Assembly: GCA_017506865.1 (NCBI GenBank)
Contig: JAFCMP010000519.1
Coordinates: forward strand, 1 to 64,000
Direction: 5' to 3'
From: Tribonema minus
Taxonomy: Eukaryota > Sar > Xanthophyceae > Tribonematales > Tribonemataceae
DNA: 64,000 bases
The translations under genes were made by a program, and so were the position numbers. Shown in pieces: positions 41,405 through 52,963 of the stretch; the stretch's first letter is position 1; every line of letters starts with the position of its first letter. The notes beneath the pieces are model-generated. The model made no database searches. It had not been told where the DNA came from and saw only the letters and a program-made list of their open reading frames with translations.

Positions 41405-42589
41405 ATGGGGGATGATGTCTTGCAGCAGCTACAGGATGAGGAAAGACATGACGCCGTGATCCAACAACTCCGCGACGAAGGTCTGCTCCCCCATGACAAG
41501 GATGCCAGCAAGGCCTGTAAGAAGTGGTTTGTTCTTCTGTGCGGGTGGAAGAACGCCGCAACGGAGGAGCTGACGCCAGGCGTCATGGGGGATGACTGTT
41601 TCGGCAACAGCGCCATCAGAGATGCCCTGCGGCGGAAACTTCCCACGGCAGGGGTGGGAAGCATGGCTATAGACCCACCTCTATCCCTCACCATAGACCC
41701 AGCCACAGACCCTTCAGCTTTCACCAAAGTCTGGATCAATCCATACCTCCGCGACCAGGGGGTGGCGCTGGAGACTGTGGTGCGCGTGCTCCTGCAGATA
41801 GAGGACCTGGTGGACTTCAAATTTCAGAACCCATCCACCCCTGCCCCTCGCAAACCACCCAACGACACCGTGTTCCCAGATTCAGGGACGCAGTGGGATA
41901 AGCATATGTTCAACCGGAAAGTCAAGGCAGGCAAAATGGCGGCGGATGCGGCTGGAGGGGAGGAGGAGGACGGAGATGGTGATGCATGGGATTCAGGGGT
42001 GCGTGTTCGCATGGGTGAGTCTGAGAAAGATTTGGTTGAGGAGGTTGAGAGAGCCCTGAGCGAAGCGCTTCCCTTAGTGCGGTCGCTGTTTCCAACACAC
42101 ATGAGTGCTCTTGAGGTCGGTTGTGCTGGCGTTAGAGATAAGCTTGAGTATATTCCCAGAGCTCTCCGCAACCTCAAGTTGTACAAAGCAGGCAAGATGG
42201 TCACGCGTCCCCCCATCCCCATCGACGATGACGTTGACACGTGGTTCCTGGGGAAGGAGGAGTTAGAAGCGTTGTTTGTGCTGGGGGAAAAGGGGGCGCT
42301 TTTTGCGGTTGATGAGACTGTCCATAATCTGCCTGAAGCAGGCATAGGCGCTCTTTCGTCACTGGTTAAAGAGCTGCGCGACAACGCTCTCATCGCTGAC
42401 CAGTGTCAGGATGTCTTCTATTCGATCACTTCTGGCTGGCTTTTGAGCAATGAGATTGATGTAAGCTATCGCACAGGCCTGGCTAAGGCTGATCACTACA
42501 TGGCATGTGAGGGCTGGAATGAACGGCGTCTCAGAAATGCAGGCAGACTTGCGAGGCGAGAAGGGCAGATGATGCTGCTGCAGATGTAG
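41405..42589 (+). CDS. Orphan single-exon ORF, 394 residues
   Basis: An uninterrupted frame from ATG 41,405 (an in-frame TTG lies 18 bases upstream) to TAG 42,589. The composition is protein-like, with helical N-terminal MGDDVLQQLQDEERHDAVIQ and KKWFVLLCGWKNAATEEL, an acidic middle (GGEEEDGDGDAWD) and a C-terminal part with VDTWFLGKEELEALFVLGE and CQDVFYSITSGWLLSNEIDV. No catalytic motif, signal peptide or membrane segment is seen, and I do not recognise the family. It begins right after the inverted-repeat structure, so it may belong to a mobile element. Confidence 0.6.
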   Translation: MGDDVLQQLQDEERHDAVIQQLRDEGLLPHDKDASKACKKWFVLLCGWKNAATEELTPGVMGDDCFGNSAIRDALRRKLPTAGVGSMAIDPPLSLTIDPATDPSAFTKVWINPYLRDQGVALETVVRVLLQIEDLVDFKFQNPSTPAPRKPPNDTVFPDSGTQWDKHMFNRKVKAGKMAADAAGGEEEDGDGDAWDSGVRVRMGESEKDLVEEVERALSEALPLVRSLFPTHMSALEVGCAGVRDKLEYIPRALRNLKLYKAGKMVTRPPIPIDDDVDTWFLGKEELEALFVLGEKGALFAVDETVHNLPEAGIGALSSLVKELRDNALIADQCQDVFYSITSGWLLSNEIDVSYRTGLAKADHYMACEGWNERRLRNAGRLARREGQMMLLQM

Positions 42590-43588
42590 TCACGGCGGAT
42601 ACTTTGTTTAAGGCGTATGAGAGGTCGCTGGCATGAGTGTGCAATGAAACCAGACATAAATATATGGCTCTTCTCTCTTGTTTGCTTATTGACAAGGGAG
42701 CTGCCCCCGGGTAAGCTCCTCGCTGTGGCATATGTATCTGTATCCATTGCTGCTGGTCTGAGACTTGTGCTGCAGATAGCACTGTATTGCTTGCACAACC
42801 GCAACGTCAGGTTCAAGTTGAAGTCGTGTATTCATATCGTTCAGCCGAGCCGGCGGCTGCGGCTTTGGGGCAAGAGAGTATTCATAGAGGCCCGCACTGT
42901 GTCTTGTGGGATGTCCAGTGTGCATGCTGGCAGTCGGCGCCGCAATACTTGACGAACCTGCACCTAGAGCATGTCTTTGTGGCCACCTTGTCACAACCGG
43001 GGGACGCACACACAGGTTGAACCCTAGACCCTAAACTCTAACCCCTGCCCAACCCCCGACCCCTACCCTCCAGCTTTGGACCTAACCCCAAGAGGCATTA
43101 GCAATGCATGCAGTGGTGCCGCTGTCAGCATCATACGTATATCCGACAGTGGCGGCGCAAAGCGTCACAACTCGTCAGACGCACGCTGCGCAACGCGGAG
43201 TGAGCGCAGGTGAAAAGCACTTGGTGAAAACTGCAACTCAAGGAAATACAAATTTCAACTCAAGTCATGAAACATCATATCTGGCACTGCAGCACGAAGC
43301 AACTGTAACTTGATGGCACCTCCAACCAATGATCAGCACTGTACAACAAGCAACTTCAGAAATCTACAGCTGACCACTAACGCGCATCAGATGCTCAGCA
43401 CATGTGCAACCATCGGTCAGTCTCACTGCAACATCACAGTCCTACAGGCAGCGCTCGTGTGCAAAGCGCCAGTGTCATCACACAAATCCAGGTGCTACAC
43501 AGCTTCAAAAATTTCTGTCACCAAAACCCAGACGGGGCGAGTGCCTACACTGCTTTGCTCACCTTAAGGCCATCCGTCATTATGTGGT
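42590..43588. other. No gene; degenerate telomere-like stretch at 43,018-43,085
   Basis: About 70 bases of ACCCTAGACCCTAAACTCTA-like sequence, degenerate CCCTAA units in the same orientation as the terminal array. The rest shows no supported exon. Confidence 0.6.
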
Positions 43589-43668
43589 TTACCAACCACA
43601 CCGGACGCTCGGGATCCCTCCTGGCGGCGGCGGCGGCGGCGGGGGCGCCGCCGCCGCCGCCGCCGCCT

Positions 43669-43701
<33 letters not shown>

Positions 43702-44287
43702 AGCGTCCAGCCCAGCCCCCACAGCGGCGGCAGCCCTCCCACCGCCTTCCCCCCCTTGGGACGCAGCGGTTTCCGGCGCTGCTGCCCCTTGGGGCCGTGT
43801 CGGCGCAGGTACCGCAGCTTCGGGTCTGGCCGCCGCCGATGGCGCGGGCGTTTCCTTCTTCGACGCCGCCGCCTGGTGTGGAAGTCGAATATGCCGCCCA
43901 CCAGGCGGTGTTCGACTGGCCTTGCTGCAGCGCCGACTTGAGTGCCTCGCGCTGTTGGTTCCCGACGTCGATGTAGTAATTGAGGTATCGGTAGTGGTTG
44001 CGTGTGAGCCCATCGGCGGCGGCGCCCTGCGCCAGCGTTGCGTCGAACCACTCTGCAGCGCCGGTGACGTTGGCGAAAAGGGGCTGCAGAGCTGCCAGGT
44101 CCGCTCTACGCCGTGGACGTGCGTCCTTCACGCGCGCCCTCAGAATCGGTATGTGGGTGTCGACGACCTTGTTGACGAGCGCGCCGATCGTGTCTTGACT
44201 CAGCTGAAGGAACGCTGGGCGCAGCGCCGGCACCGGTAGCAGCGTGAAGCGGGCCTGTGGCTGCAGCGTTCCGGGCTGCGCCCTCTT
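43589..44287 (-). CDS. Hypothetical protein, last exon with CGG-coded poly-Ala/poly-Pro tail
   Basis: Minus-strand frame of 232 residues after a GCATTTCAG acceptor (phase 0), ending in TAA. The first 150 residues look like a folded helical domain (QLSQDTIGALVNKVVDTHIP, LTRNHYRYLNYYIDVGNQQR). The rest is Gly/Arg-rich and ends in poly-Ala and poly-Pro from a CGG/CCG microsatellite (43,622-43,702). Family not recognised. It joins in phase to the exon at 45,052-45,279. Confidence 0.5.
43622..43702. repeat. CGG/CCG microsatellite
   Basis: GGCGGCGGC changing to GCCGCCGCC runs. Read on the minus strand it gives the poly-Ala and poly-Pro tail of the adjacent exon. Confidence 0.9.
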
Positions 44288-45051
44288 CTGAAATGCCAGG
44301 CTGCGTATGTTGGCCGCTACACAGAGGGACACAAAAAAAAAGGATTAATCACTAGATTCCCGCCGCACGGTATGCATCACAGAATCAGCACCTGTCACCG
44401 CCAGCAGCAATACACGTCGTCACTGGCATGTACTCTCACCAACCCCCTGCCTTCAGCATCGTGCCCTTGTGAGGAGCACACGATTGCGATGCAGAGTCAG
44501 CACAGGGCAATTGAAGAATCAGAGAGCTACGCTGCAAGGGCACACCATCACCAATGCATAGCAGCATAGGAAGCGGAGGTACTGGAGGCGGCTTGTACGA
44601 AGCAGAGAAGTGCTCATGCACAACCGTCGGCGGAGAAAACTTCCCAACGGCATAACCTTCCTAGAACTTGCCAGAACGTGGCAGAAACTTCTACTTGGCA
44701 GCAACTTTGAAAAATGCTCAGTAATACTGCAGGTGCTCATGAATGCATCATAGTCCAACAGAACTTGAAGATGTACTGCTTATTGCACATGAACTGACGT
44801 AAGCAGAGTCAGTGCTGGGCAACTGACTTTTCAAGTCACTTTTGAGCAAATCGCGGCAGCAGGCGACCATCCCCGCAGCAGCAATCAGCGTTCAGCGTTC
44901 GCGCGTTCGCATCTTCCACTGCGTCACTGGACAACTGATCTAGTACCAACTCCACGCCCCCACCACCCGCTCGACCAAGCACCAAGTAACTTCAAGTTCA
45001 ACACCATGCGTGCTCACTACCAGCAGCAGCAGTGAGAATGAAGTAACTCAC

Positions 45052-45279
45052 CGCAATCACGTAGCGCCGCCACTCCGCTTGCTCCTCGCGCGACAAGAGC
45101 TCGGGCCCCTCTTGCGCCCATGCCCTAGCGGGCGTGGCGATGGTGGCCATTGTGCGGAGCCAGCCCTTCTCTTTCTGCCTGGCGCTCTGCCACGCCTGCG
45201 TCTTGTACTGCGCGTACAGGGGCTGCGCTGCTTGGGCCTTCTGCCTAACCTCGGAGCGCTTGTGGGTCTTGGTGCTGAG
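45052..45279 (-). CDS. Hypothetical protein, upstream exon
   Basis: Exactly 76 codons between a TATACCGCAG acceptor and a GTGAGT donor on the minus strand, both phase 0. It encodes a basic helical segment, KTHKRSEVRQKAQAAQPLYA through EEQAEWRRYVIA. Likely part of the same gene as 43,589-44,287. Upstream exons and the start codon are not identified. Confidence 0.5.
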
Positions 45280-45515
45280 CTGCGGTATAGCTATGCGCAC
45301 GCCAGTTGTTTTAAACCCAACATCACAGAATGGCAATGCAAGAGTGCATAGACAGCATATTACATCAGGTGAAAATGCGATGGCCCGGGCAGCAGGCACA
45401 CGCAGACACCTCGATCGTTTACGCTACCATCGAACATACACGTGAAATGTATTGTGAAATACGCGGTGTGCGAGTGCCCTGCCCTGGCAACGGGTAGTGC
45501 AAACATTGCCAGAGC

Positions 45516-45588
45516 TGTGCGCCCAGGTGGTCAATGCGACGCATTTCGACCTGTACGACATGCGTCGCATTGACCACCTGGGCGCACA
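45516..45588. repeat. Perfect 29 bp inverted repeat with 15-base loop
   Basis: The arm 45,516-45,544 (TGTGCGCCCAGG...GACGCAT) is exactly complementary to 45,560-45,588. The loop is TTCGACCTGTACGAC. Both arms can be read as the same peptide-like sequence (RRIDHLGAQ), so it may be an inverted duplication of an exon piece. Confidence 0.9.
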
Positions 45589-46841
45589 GAGCCGGCCATC
45601 AGGGGGAGCAATACCATGGACATTGTTTTGGTGATGAGTCTGACTAGTCTGTGTGACAAAGCACAATATACACAATGTCATGCAAAGGCGCAAAGTGAGA
45701 TTGCTGCTGGCGCAAACAAGGTGTGACACTGTTGTGTGTGACGCACCCGGTCCGGTGCGCCCACAGACTCTGAGAACACCACTTGACACCGTTCCACCAA
45801 CCAACACTTTACACACGCCACTAGCTTCAAATGCCTCTGTGACACACTGTGGCACACACTAGGCTCAGAGTGAGAGCGGTGCCGTGCCAGAGTTGCAGCC
45901 CTAAACCTAACCCTACCGCCTCCCTGACCATGCAAGATCCCTCTTCAGCTCATGAGTCCCTGGTCAACCCAAGTGACTCCGAGTCTCAGAACGCGATTGC
46001 CACCGGTGTCACACGGTATGGGCTGGGTAGGTGCACGCTGAGACGGCCTGCGTGTCCGCCTTCGACTGCATGCACGTACTACTAGTAGTCGGAGGACACT
46101 GCTACTGCTGCAGCACCGCACTGAAGTGTCACCTGACAGTGTGAAGCATGTGCGCATCCAAGTCGTTTGCAGCAGTGTTTCACGTGTGGATAGGGTCAAG
46201 AATGTTACAATATGGCGCTGTTGCACAATAATGGCCCTGCGGGCTGGGGAAGAGTCCTAGGGACGCAAGCAGATAGAGTGCACCATGGTGCTACGAAAAG
46301 CAACAATAGCATGCTAGCCATGCACATGCCGAGACGCTGGTTGCAAAACAACACGGGAGCATAACCTTCCCCTGAACTTGAGAGATTTCAAGCGCGGATG
46401 TCAGCCACACTGAGCTGGAGGTAAGCAGCCATTTCGTGCGTTTGGAGGGCTGCGCGACTCCACTGAGTTCTGTTGTGACTGCTCCACCGCCTGGGGTTAT
46501 CGCAGGCATAACCATACCCGACGCTGCTTCATTGCACACTGCAGATGTGTATGTTGGCAAGCATGGCAAAGCAGGTCCTGGAGTTCAGCATACAATGTAA
46601 CTTTGTATGTCATGGCTGTTGATACCACATTATGTAGCTTCAAACGCATACACTGTCCAGAGGAATGCACTTACTCCATGCAGTGTTTATGTCAGTATCA
46701 GAAGTGTGCTATCACGTCCTGCTGTGCCAGCTTGGTCTGCGCCTCAGCTGCTCTCATACCACATGATGCTGTTGACACCAGTGCGTTGTTGGTATCATCT
46801 GGCCTCATGAAGAATGCATTACCATGGCACCTGCTGCCAGA
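45589..46841. other. No gene recognised
   Basis: Short open frames only, without splice or domain support. A single CCCTAAACCTAACCCTA segment at 45,899-45,915 is telomere-like. Confidence 0.55.
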
Positions 46842-47470
46842 TGGCAGTCCAATGCTCACGAGTCGCCAAGTCAACCGAGCACAACTTGCTGCGTGCTCAC
46901 TGCATACATGGCCCAGTGTGACAGCATGCACAGGCATGCAGCTCCGCAAGCCTGAGGAGGCTCGCATGTCGCACATGTCTTCAGCTGCAGTCAGCCCAAG
47001 GCAGTCACCATCGTAAACAGTTGGCAAGGACCGGCCATGGCATTTCAATGCTCATGAGTCGCCAATTCAACGGACCGCAACCTGGTGCGTGCTCACTGCA
47101 TACACGGCCCAGTGTGACAGCATGCACTGGCAGCTCTGCAAGCCTCGCATGTTGCACATGTCTTCAGCTACAGCCAGCCCATGCCAGTCGCCATTGCAAA
47201 CAGTTGGCAAGCATCAGGCACGGAAGTTCATGACTGATGGATCGCCAAGTCAATCGATCGCAGTCTGCTGCATGCTCACTGCCCACTCACTGCCCAATTT
47301 GACAGCATGAAGCTCTGCAAGACGCGGGCTTTATGTTTAGTCATGGCATCAACTTCAGCCAGCCAGGCCAGTTGCCGTTGAGAACTGGTGGCAAGTACCA
47401 GTTGTGGAGGTTGATTGCTGACGGGTCACCAAATCAACCGACCACAATTTGCTGCAAATCTGCATGTCAC
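46842..47470. repeat. Tandem array, units of about 183-196 bp, three and a half copies
   Basis: The landmark GAGTCGCCAAGTCAACCG recurs near 46,860, 47,056, 47,239 and 47,423. It is followed each time by GTGCTCACTGCATAC, GACAGCATG and CACATGTCTTCAGC-type blocks. Copies are clearly diverged. Confidence 0.75.
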
Positions 47471-48714
47471 CTTGGCCACCAGTGTCGTGCTCCTCCTGCT
47501 CGTCGAGTAGCTTAATTTGGTCTTTTCTGCAGCAGCCCATCGTCGGAACTCGACGCGCTTCGTCCGTCAAGGCAGCCCATGCATGGGTACAGCTTGCTCA
47601 ACAGCTGCACTGGGGCTTATGCTGGCAGACATGTATAGCAGAGCCTTGACATGATCAGTTCACAAGCCACACCAAGTTGCTGCGTCCCCGCCATGCATGG
47701 GTTGTATTTGCCGTAGTCAGCGCCAGCACTTGCTGCCACACGTGGCTCAGCACTGCTTACCGTATGTTGCTGCACCTCACTCGGCACTAGTTATCGCGTG
47801 CTGCCTTGCCTCTCTAACTGTGTTGCCACAGACTTGCCCTCCGCGAGCTGTACCGCACGGCTGCTCCTTCTTCTTGCTGCGCACACCTACTCTTTGAGCT
47901 AGCCTCACCACTTTGCTTCTGTCTCATGATCATCCTCTCCTCTGCACAGTCTCCTCGCGTAGTGCGAGCAGCGTGATTGATTCATGATGTGACATGAAAT
48001 ACCGCGATTATATCGGTTTTTCGGTGCACACACAGACACAGAAACTCTTTTAATCGGAATAAACCTCATTTTTGAGGCTTTGTAATTACCCACAGCATCA
48101 CACAACTGGTCTGCTGCAGATCTGTTGCATGATCATTATACCTAACAGTATTGCATGCACCACGCACCAAACAGAATGAGAAACAAGTTGCTAGTTCAGA
48201 AGTTATTGCGATTTTGGGTGTTTTGCACGATGTGCAAACGGAGACCTAGTGACTTCGTCCCTAGGAATCAGGGTTAGATGCCCTAGTTGAGGTTTGAACT
48301 TGAGGTTGTAGTTGAAGTGCAGTTTTGTTCGCGAGCTGTTCGAAATCAGCTCCAGATCATTGACGTAGGTGACTCAGCAAGCCTGAGCTGGCACGCGCAG
48401 GTTTGCTATTGATAGTAATATCACTTCCTTCGCCGGTTTCCTTTCCGGCAACACGACCACCGAGTGCGTGTGTCACCTTGTGGCTGCTTCCGTTTGCCTG
48501 TGCGCTATGCATTGGTGCGGTGTGGCGTGCTAGCCTGCACGCGTGATTTTCTTTCAAGAAAGAGTGCCATGCATGGAATTGGCATGAATAATGCCACGAA
48601 TGGTACAAGGCTGCTAGCTGAGCTGTTAGAGTGTGGCCACATGCGGTGGTTGCGAGCAAATAGGAAGGTGCAGCAGATGCTGCATTCAGTGTGAGCACAC
48701 AGCTGCACTCAGAA
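47471..48714. other. No gene recognised
   Basis: No supported exon, array or transposon end seen. Confidence 0.5.
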
Positions 48715-48719
48715 GTACT

Positions 48720-48960
48720 CGCGCCTAGCGCTGCAGTCACTGAGAGCACGCATAATCTTCATCAGCATAATCTTCATCAGAGGCCAGCTCAATGCATACA
48801 TGCCCAGTGGCCCCGTGGCGACAGCTTCGTAGAGACTGCGCACGTGCAGCTCCATGGCGTTGTGCAGGTACACTGCAAACTGCGCATCGGCTGGCTTCAT
48901 GACGCTGCCGGCTTCGGCTGTGTTCGTGCCGCTCTCCACATCTGCTGCTGACGTGCCTGC
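48720..48960 (-). other. Possible exon of an unknown minus-strand gene
   Basis: After a GGCTGCAG acceptor-like site the minus strand reads DVESGTNTAEAGSVMKPADA and FAVYLHNAMELHVRSLYEAV, which looks coding. A 15-base duplication (ATAATCTTCATCAGC, 48,753-48,780) lies at its end. No partner exon is established. Confidence 0.3.
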
Positions 48961-49761
48961 AGCCGCGCGACAGACAGACAAGTGCAAGGGTCCCGGAGCA
49001 TAGCGTTGTGAGGGCAGTTGCACGGTGGCAGTACAACCCTGGCGCTTAGTAATCCATGGCATGCGATGCAACCCAAACGCACTTTACAATGACAGTAAAC
49101 AACGTTTGATCGGCACTTGAAGCACATCTCCTGCCTCTCATGCCGCCACCCTACACAGGTGCCACTGCATGCATTGCAAGAAACAATGATGTAAACCGCA
49201 TATGGAATGGCGTAGCGGAAGTGCAGATGCTGTACAGCATGCAAGCCACGGCCGCTTTATTCATGGCAAAAAAGGCAGGTGTCATTGTTGGACGTGCGGG
49301 CAGAGCTTCAGGTCAGGGTTTGAGTGGTATTGCCCACTGGCAGATCACGGCATCAGCTGCAACACAATTGTCACATACCTATAGTGGCTTAAGCAATTGC
49401 CATTAATCAACAAGTCTGGCACTTCAATCCCCTACCTGAAGAGGAGACGTAACCTGCGGGGGGAAACACTGGCTTAGTGAACTTGTGCACCAGCAGGGAA
49501 CGTGGTCAAGAGTGATGACTTAGCTGACGGCATCAAAAACATTCATCAACCAGCAAGCAACAAATTCCAAGTTCGGGATTGCATTTTGCCAGCCGCAGCA
49601 GCACAGGGAAACAAGTTGACCGGCCGTGGAAGAGCTGACCACGTTGGTGGTGTTACGGGCTTGTGGACGCTTTCCAAGCATATGCAGTACTGGCGATCGC
49701 TTCGAAGAGGGGCTGGCTTCCTTTCAAGAAGTTCTGTTAAGTTCTGTCAATTGTTGACAAT
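48961..49761. other. No gene recognised
   Basis: Mixed sequence with short frames only. Confidence 0.5.
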
Positions 49762-52200
49762 GTTGTGCACGCCCAGGCCCTGTTGCCCTCCAAGTCAGCG
49801 AAAAATTTCAATGCAGTTGTAGCTGAGGGGTAGGGTTGTCTGAGTAGAAGCCCCAACAGGTCCATACCCCCACCCTGTCAGGTGTAACTGCCAAACAAGC
49901 CTCCTAACACACACACTTTGGCTGAGTAGTGCTGTGAGTGTTAGTGCTTTGCTTTGCCCTGTGGTGTTGTTTGCCATAGCAGCAGCACCTTAACTGGTTC
50001 TCGGTACAAACAGACGAAGCGTATTTATCGCTAATCAGCAGCGAAACGACCATGTCGGGTATCATGAGCCACGGTGACGCACTGCAACGAGAGACAAGTC
50101 TGCTGCCTGGAGCTCGCCACTGAAACAACAGGGTGTCGCGGCCAACAAGAGGGTGTCGCGGCCAAGGCTGACCCAGCTCCCACGCGCCGTAAGGCACGTG
50201 CGGGCCAATCTGAGACCCGAACGGTGGGCATACCGATTGAGGACGCAGCTGCTGAGGCACCGCCTGCAGCAGCACCCGGCAGCCTAGCCCAACAGCCGCA
50301 GCATCCCCTGCTATGGCCCAGCAGGATGTGCACCTTCGACTCACGATTGGCAGCGTGCGCCAAGACGATCGGCGACATACTTTGGAACCGTTGCGTGGAC
50401 ACAAACGCGGCGCTGCTCCGCACTCGCGCCGTCATGTACGACATATGTACCGACATGCTCGACATGCGCGCCGAGCCATGCTTGCAGAAGCAAACTGGCG
50501 CGCTTCGCCGCACAACGCGCTGCCAGCACCGCCTCCCATACGCCCATACGAGCCCGCGCTTTCCTACACGTGCGCGCACGTCGCCGACCACCACCGCGCT
50601 CCTTTGTCGATCACTGAGCGAACCGTCTTTGACGGCATGCCCCCTCGAGCACCCTCACTACTAGGCCGAGTGCCGACAGGCGAGGAGCTTGCGGCCAAGG
50701 TCGCACGATCGGCACCGCTGAAGGCCGACGCGCTGTTGCAGCTGTTTGGCGCCACGGAACACGCGCGTCAACCGCACGTACTCGCCGTGCGCACCGCGAC
50801 GGCAACTGCCAGTGCGACGGCGCAGTAGCAGGCGCGCCCTCCTGTGAATCGCAACGCAGACGTACACAGCGGCGCCAGCGGCGACGCGACGGGCAACGGC
50901 AGCGCCAGCGGTGACGCGGCGCGCAGCGCCGGCGGCGGCCGCGCGGCGCACAGCAGCGGCGGAAGCAGTGGCGCAGCGCGGAGCATCGGCGGAAGCGGCA
51001 GCGCGGCGTGTTACAGCGGCGGCGGCGGCGGCGGTGGAGGCGATGACGGCAGCGGCGGCAGCGGCGGCGGTGATGGCGGCGGCACCCCGAGCAGCAGTGA
51101 GCGCAGTGGCAGTGGCGGCAGGCGCGGCGCCCCAGCGGCACCGCCGGCGCCAGCAGCGGTGTGGCCAGGGCAGCCTGCGGGCTTGCCCACGGAGGCGTCG
51201 TTTGACGCTCAGGGACGCGCCATCACGCGCATGGCCATCAGGCTACGCGCCGACGAGCTGCCTCGCACGTGTATCACAGACTCCCCCCTAGCCCCGCTCG
51301 TCAACCTGGAACGCATGTTACCCAGCCTCACCACCGAGAAAGCCAATCACAAACGTCAGAAGCCGCGCGATGGCACCATGTGGCCCGCACTCATCAGCTC
51401 TGACGACTTTGGCGCTCTCTGGTTCAGTACTACAGTGTTTGCGGTGGTCAAACGTGTCGTCAACGACGGCGGAGACAACTACCTCGTGAGCTCACTTTTG
51501 GCGCAAGCGGCGGAGTGGGTTAGCGAAGGCGAACGCTTGGTGCTGAGCAATACGGCGAGGCTGGAGTGGCTCTTTGCGAGGATCTTGTAGTTCTTAGAGC
51601 TCAAGCGGCCCTCAGAAAAGCTCGTCGCTGATCTTGTTCGCTGGGTAGTGGCGACAGGCTTTCCGCTGAAGCACTTTGTGCACGAGTTCAGCACTGCAGC
51701 CGCTAAGGTCATCAGCGCCGACTCCAGGCACGACAACTTCGTGCTGAGCGCGCTCCTCGAAGTCTGCCGTCAGCAGTACTCAGCCACGGCGGCAGCCTGG
51801 ACACACATCGCCGACGACCCGCAGTCGCACACCACGCGCGGCCTCTTGGAGGTCCTGCGCAGGCGAGCCGATCTTGCCATATACACAGCAGCCGCGCGCG
51901 AGGACGACAGGGACATATACCCCACAGACCTCAAGGCGTACGCGCATTGGTCGGCGCCACGCACCGCCGACAGCGACAACGTCTACAACTCGGACGGCGG
52001 CCGCAACCACGGCAACCACGACTTGAACAGCGACATCGACGCCGACTACAGCGATTACACCCACAACAGCGAGGCGCCAAGCGCAACAGCATCTGGCGCA
52101 GCTGCGGGCAGTGAAGCGCCCGGCGAGGAGTGTGTTCCGGAATAGGGGTGCGGCCCTGCGCCAACCCTCGGCATAGTGGCAGCATTTGGGGGTCCTAATG
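49762..52200 (+). mobile_element. Second Gag-only-type LTR element (broken)
   Basis: A plus-strand relative of the element at 32.5-38.1 kb. A candidate 5' LTR (about 49,762-49,994) shares CCTAACACACACACTT-like and AGTGCTGTGAG blocks with the other element's LTR. It is followed directly by a primer-site-like TGGTTCTCGGTACAAAC (49,995), almost the same as in the first element. Gag-like coding follows to about 52,150. No matching 3' LTR is found, and there are about two or three breaks, so this copy is older and incomplete. Confidence 0.7.
50300..52150 (+). pseudogene. Gag-like region of the second element
   Basis: Contains an Arg/Ala-rich N-terminal part, a Gly/Ser-rich run coded by GGC repeats (about 50,870-51,130) and a capsid-like domain. 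LEWLFARI, FPLKHFVHEFSTAAAKVISA and FVLSALLEVCRQQYSATAAA align with LEWLFHRI, LSLKDFIIEFADAKTIATS and VLSALLQLLRRHYPNLSAL of the first element. No zinc knuckle is seen. Confidence 0.7.
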
Positions 52201-52239
52201 ACAATGGGGGCGGTAGTGACGCGCCGCCCCAGACCACAG

Positions 52240-52272
52240 TCAATGAGCAGCAGCAGCAGCAGCAGCAGCAAC
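52240..52272. repeat. CAG microsatellite
   Basis: GAGCAGCAGCAG run; the open frame through it (52,176-52,556, poly-Gln then Ala/Pro-rich) may be a remnant of the second ORF of the neighbouring element. Confidence 0.8.
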
Positions 52273-52559
52273 CTGCTCTTTCTCTTTCTTCGCATGCAGG
52301 CGGCGAGCTTGCTCCACCTTTCGTAGTACTGGCGCCGCCCCCGGCGCCGGCGCAGCACCCGCAGCTTTGTCGCGCCGGTGGCGCGCGTGACGAAGACCCC
52401 AAGGCGGCGGGTTTCCTGCCGGCGACCCCCTACTCTGCAGCGGCTCCAATGCCGCGCGAGCCTGCCGCGCCCGCGCGCGGCATGCCGGCGCGGCGCGTTA
52501 ACTTCAAGTTCATGCACAGCGCCGCACGAGGGGCATCAAAGGAGCGCACATACTGAAGC

Positions 52560-52963
52560 TCTTGGTTTTCCGTAAGGATGATTTTCCCCTCACCACACAT
52601 TTATCGGCTGCCTGTTGGCGCTTGTGCTCGTGCTCCACAGTGCTCGCGCAGCATGGTCCTGTGCGCTTCGCTCGCATCCGTCTTCACGTTCAGTTTGAGT
52701 GTCGACGGTTACATCGAAACTGTTGGAAGTAAAAAAAAGGTGTGATGACACAGAGGAAGAGGTGATTATCGCCTGTAGTACGAGCTTTGCAGGTGGTATT
52801 TGAGCGTGATGGCGCAGCTGTCTGACTAGAGCAAAGGGCGATTCTGGCTGTCATCGCGAGCACAGTGGTCGCTGCTCGTGGCGTGTGGACTTTTCAACTG
52901 TGTTCCGGCAGCGCGCAGCGCCGTCAGGAGAAGCGCTAAGCATACTTCAGCGAGCATTGAGAG
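52560..52963. other. 5' flank of the 7TM-RGS gene
   Basis: No exon recognised. An A8 tract lies at 52,731-52,738. The promoter and 5' leader of the downstream gene presumably lie here, but no clear TATA box was found. Confidence 0.4.

Noticed and set aside
43402-43976. Plus-strand frames of 179 and 190 codons over the CGG repeat
   Set aside because: No splice or domain support; the minus-strand frame has the better protein-like part and phase-matched upstream exon.
46842-47470. CRISPR array
   Set aside because: Whole units are repeated without spacers and the setting is eukaryotic.
50611-51141. Cys/Arg/His-rich minus-strand frame
   Set aside because: Shadow of the GGC-rich Gag-like region.
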